Source of the DNA: Brugia malayi | Lineage: Eukaryota; Nematoda; Chromadorea; Rhabditida; Onchocercidae | Length of the DNA stretch: 64,000 bases | Direction of reading: 5' to 3' | Assembly (NCBI RefSeq): GCF_000002995.4 | Contig: NW_025062475.1 | Coordinates: 9,490,187 to 9,554,186 of the forward strand | Shown here: one piece after another, positions 58,001 through 64,000 of the stretch | Numbering within the stretch: position 1 is the first letter of the stretch | Layout of the letters: every line of letters starts with the position of its first letter | The notes under the pieces: model-generated | Databases searched by the model: none | What the model was told of the DNA's origin: nothing | The model's input: only the letters and a program-made list of their open reading frames with translations | Program-made: the position numbers and the translations under genes

Positions 58001-58394
58001 GAATTCAGACCAGGATATTTTACTTTTATAGGACCTAAACAGACCATTCGAAACAAAATGAGTTTTCAGAACACATATATTATAATATATAAAATGGGTA
58101 ACTCACCCGCACCAATACGGTAAAACTTTTGAAGGTTTAAAACACTTTGTCGAGTTTTGGCTCGTCCTTTTTTAATACCAGCTGGCGAAAGTGATGTAAC
58201 AGTCTTCCACAGCTCTCGAGCAGGTTCTAAATATGAAAAGCTGCAGTTTACTAGCTCAGCAACTTAAAAACACTGGAATTACATCAAAAAGTTATAATTT
58301 GATTTCATTAAAAACATCCACTCAAATGCAAACTTCTCATGAAAAAGTTGACGGTATTCTGTCGTACTTGACTGAACGGGATTAACGACGCCAT
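55035..58394 (-). CDS. MRPS5: mitochondrial small-subunit ribosomal protein S5 (uS5m)
   Basis: Nine exons: 58394-58322, 58226-58107, 58034-57893, 57775-57640, 57393-57088, 56939-56858, 55870-55719, 55497-55366, 55196-55035; 434 residues (human 430), all phases close. Seen: a presequence-like start MASLIPFSQVRQNTVNFFMR, the mitochondrial extension (ELWKTV, KKGRAKTRQ, KYPGLNSPL, LGPPPP), then the bacterial-type S5 core: TMSALIITGNGNGLGGYAIG (dsRNA-binding fold, human VLVAVGNGKGAAGFSIG), HHIRAIVNGMKMASRKL, RRPKDFGVVAHPRLVKICE, GIKDLECKVIGSTRNYIALT and LLNQETHLQLAERKKLHVVE. The C-terminal tail has a W-rich helix (RWTRDERRKWAKQKYQ). An acceptor TTTTTGTGCAG lies one base before the ATG. Two introns are near 1 kb. 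Confidence 0.95.
55546..55692. repeat. local AT-rich direct and inverted repeats in an MRPS5 intron
   Basis: tatcaatattttt and its complement-like tgaaaaaaaatatcaa recur several times; the block tcaatattttttgaaaaaaaata occurs near 55577 and again near 55668. It lies in the 220-bp intron between exons 55870-55719 and 55497-55366. Confidence 0.8.
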
Positions 58395-59313
58395 TCTGCA
58401 CAAAAAGTTTTACGAAACCGATCTAAGTTAATTACTCGTATTGCTAGACGGCATCACAATAATTATCCCATTAAAAGCTGAAAAAAAATATAAACATGCG
58501 AACAACCTATCATTTATCTCACACTCTTCGTATTATGAAGTTTGACAGAAAAACAACTATCCCGTTTAATCGACCCTCACATTAACCATTAATGAATGAG
58601 TTATTTGCATACAGTACTGCACAATCCAAAGTGCGCTTTCGCATGCGAGAGCAGACCACAGTATGCAAGAATTACTTGCATCATTACTGTATGCAGTTTC
58701 AGTTTTTTATTTAGTGAAGGTGACAATTGCGTATATATATATAATGCTTTGGAATAATACTTTCTGGAAAAAACACTCCATTATGAGAATTTTATTTGTT
58801 ATAATCAGTACACTTCCTAAAAGCAATGGACATAAAAATATGAAACACAACGGAACAAACAGATAACTCTTTAAATATGCAAGATTAAAAAAAAAAAAAA
58901 AAAAAAAAAAAAACAAAATCAGTGATAATAAAGTGAATAAGTTAACACTTGCGTGTGTTAAATGTACGATGCATTTACCCGTATTCGCGAACTTGGTTTA
59001 GAAACATGTGCAAATAAAAAGAAAACGATAAAAAATTTGTATCCCAGGAAATTAACTCAAACATTATACCAAAGTTGTCATACTAAATCTAAAAAACAAT
59101 GAATAAATAACCTTTTCTTTAAGAATCAGCTTCCTTAACATCTGAACAATGCAACATGGAAAAGAAGAAATATAAGTCCATGAAGTATATTACAGGTATA
59201 ACAATTGCAAAATGAATATAATAACGCATTTCTGTAAATATTACATTTATTCCCATGTTTTCAAGAGATAATGAAAAGGAAGCTTTGCACAGCATTTGTA
59301 ACTTGAAGATATC
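58395..59313. other. intergenic, sel-1 3' side / MRPS5 upstream
   Basis: The MRPS5 trans-splice-like acceptor is at 58396-58406. A poly-A run occupies 58887-58913 and a short TA repeat lies near 58733. No gene seen; sel-1 3' UTR should be in the last few hundred bases. Confidence 0.5.
58887..58913. repeat. poly-A tract
   Basis: About 27 uninterrupted A on the plus strand between sel-1 and MRPS5. Confidence 0.9.

Positions 59314-64000
<4,687 letters not shown>

Overview
This is intron-rich, strongly AT-rich animal nuclear DNA. The many small phase-consistent introns with TTTTAG/TTTCAG acceptors, the splice acceptors only 0-20 nt upstream of several start codons (as expected for spliced-leader trans-splicing) and the protein set all point to a nematode, most likely a filarial/spirurid type. 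The species cannot be fixed from the sequence alone. I rebuilt gene models by hand from reading frame, splice phase and remembered family motifs; almost all splice phases close exactly, so most models are reliable to the base.

Layout: 1-8.7 kb holds an STK32/YANK-type kinase (minus) and 4.5 kb of apparently empty DNA. 8.7-13.6 kb is the mitochondrial i-AAA protease YME1L (minus). 14.5-15.6 kb is mago nashi (plus), divergent from YME1L. 16.3-17.8 kb is a SWEET sugar transporter and 18.7-20.2 kb is TIMM17, both minus. 20.2-26.1 kb is a gene-poor stretch with a decayed minus-strand retroelement (BEL/Pao-like). 26.1 to about 31 kb (perhaps to 32.9 kb) is mitochondrial ClpX (minus), with a tRNA-Ala(AGC) inside one intron and a 150-bp repeat present in two introns. 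33.5-37.6 kb carries two tandem SRSF1/SF2 splicing-factor genes (minus). 37.9-40.6 kb is an Artemis (DCLRE1C)-type SNM1 nuclease (plus). 41.0-42.3 kb is an unrecognised cysteine-rich protein (minus). 45.3 kb has a possible 43-codon gene. 45.9-48.6 kb is LRRC47 (plus). 49.0-53.8 kb holds CNOT9 and eIF3m, 55.0-58.4 kb mitochondrial ribosomal protein S5, and 59.3-64.0 kb the 3' part of SEL1L/sel-1, all minus.

Functionally these are mostly conserved housekeeping genes: four mitochondrial proteins (YME1L, TIMM17, ClpX, MRPS5), RNA processing and translation (MAGOH, two SRSF1, CNOT9, eIF3m, LRRC47), ER-associated degradation (SEL1L), DNA repair (Artemis), transport (SWEET) and signalling (STK32). 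No obvious new multi-gene system is present. The most interesting points are the STK32 kinase whose beta-3 lysine is glutamate, the tandem SRSF1 pair, an Artemis-type nuclease in a nematode, two GC-AG introns, a splice acceptor preceded by pure poly-A, the short ORF at 45.3 kb, and the uncharacterised Cys-rich protein.
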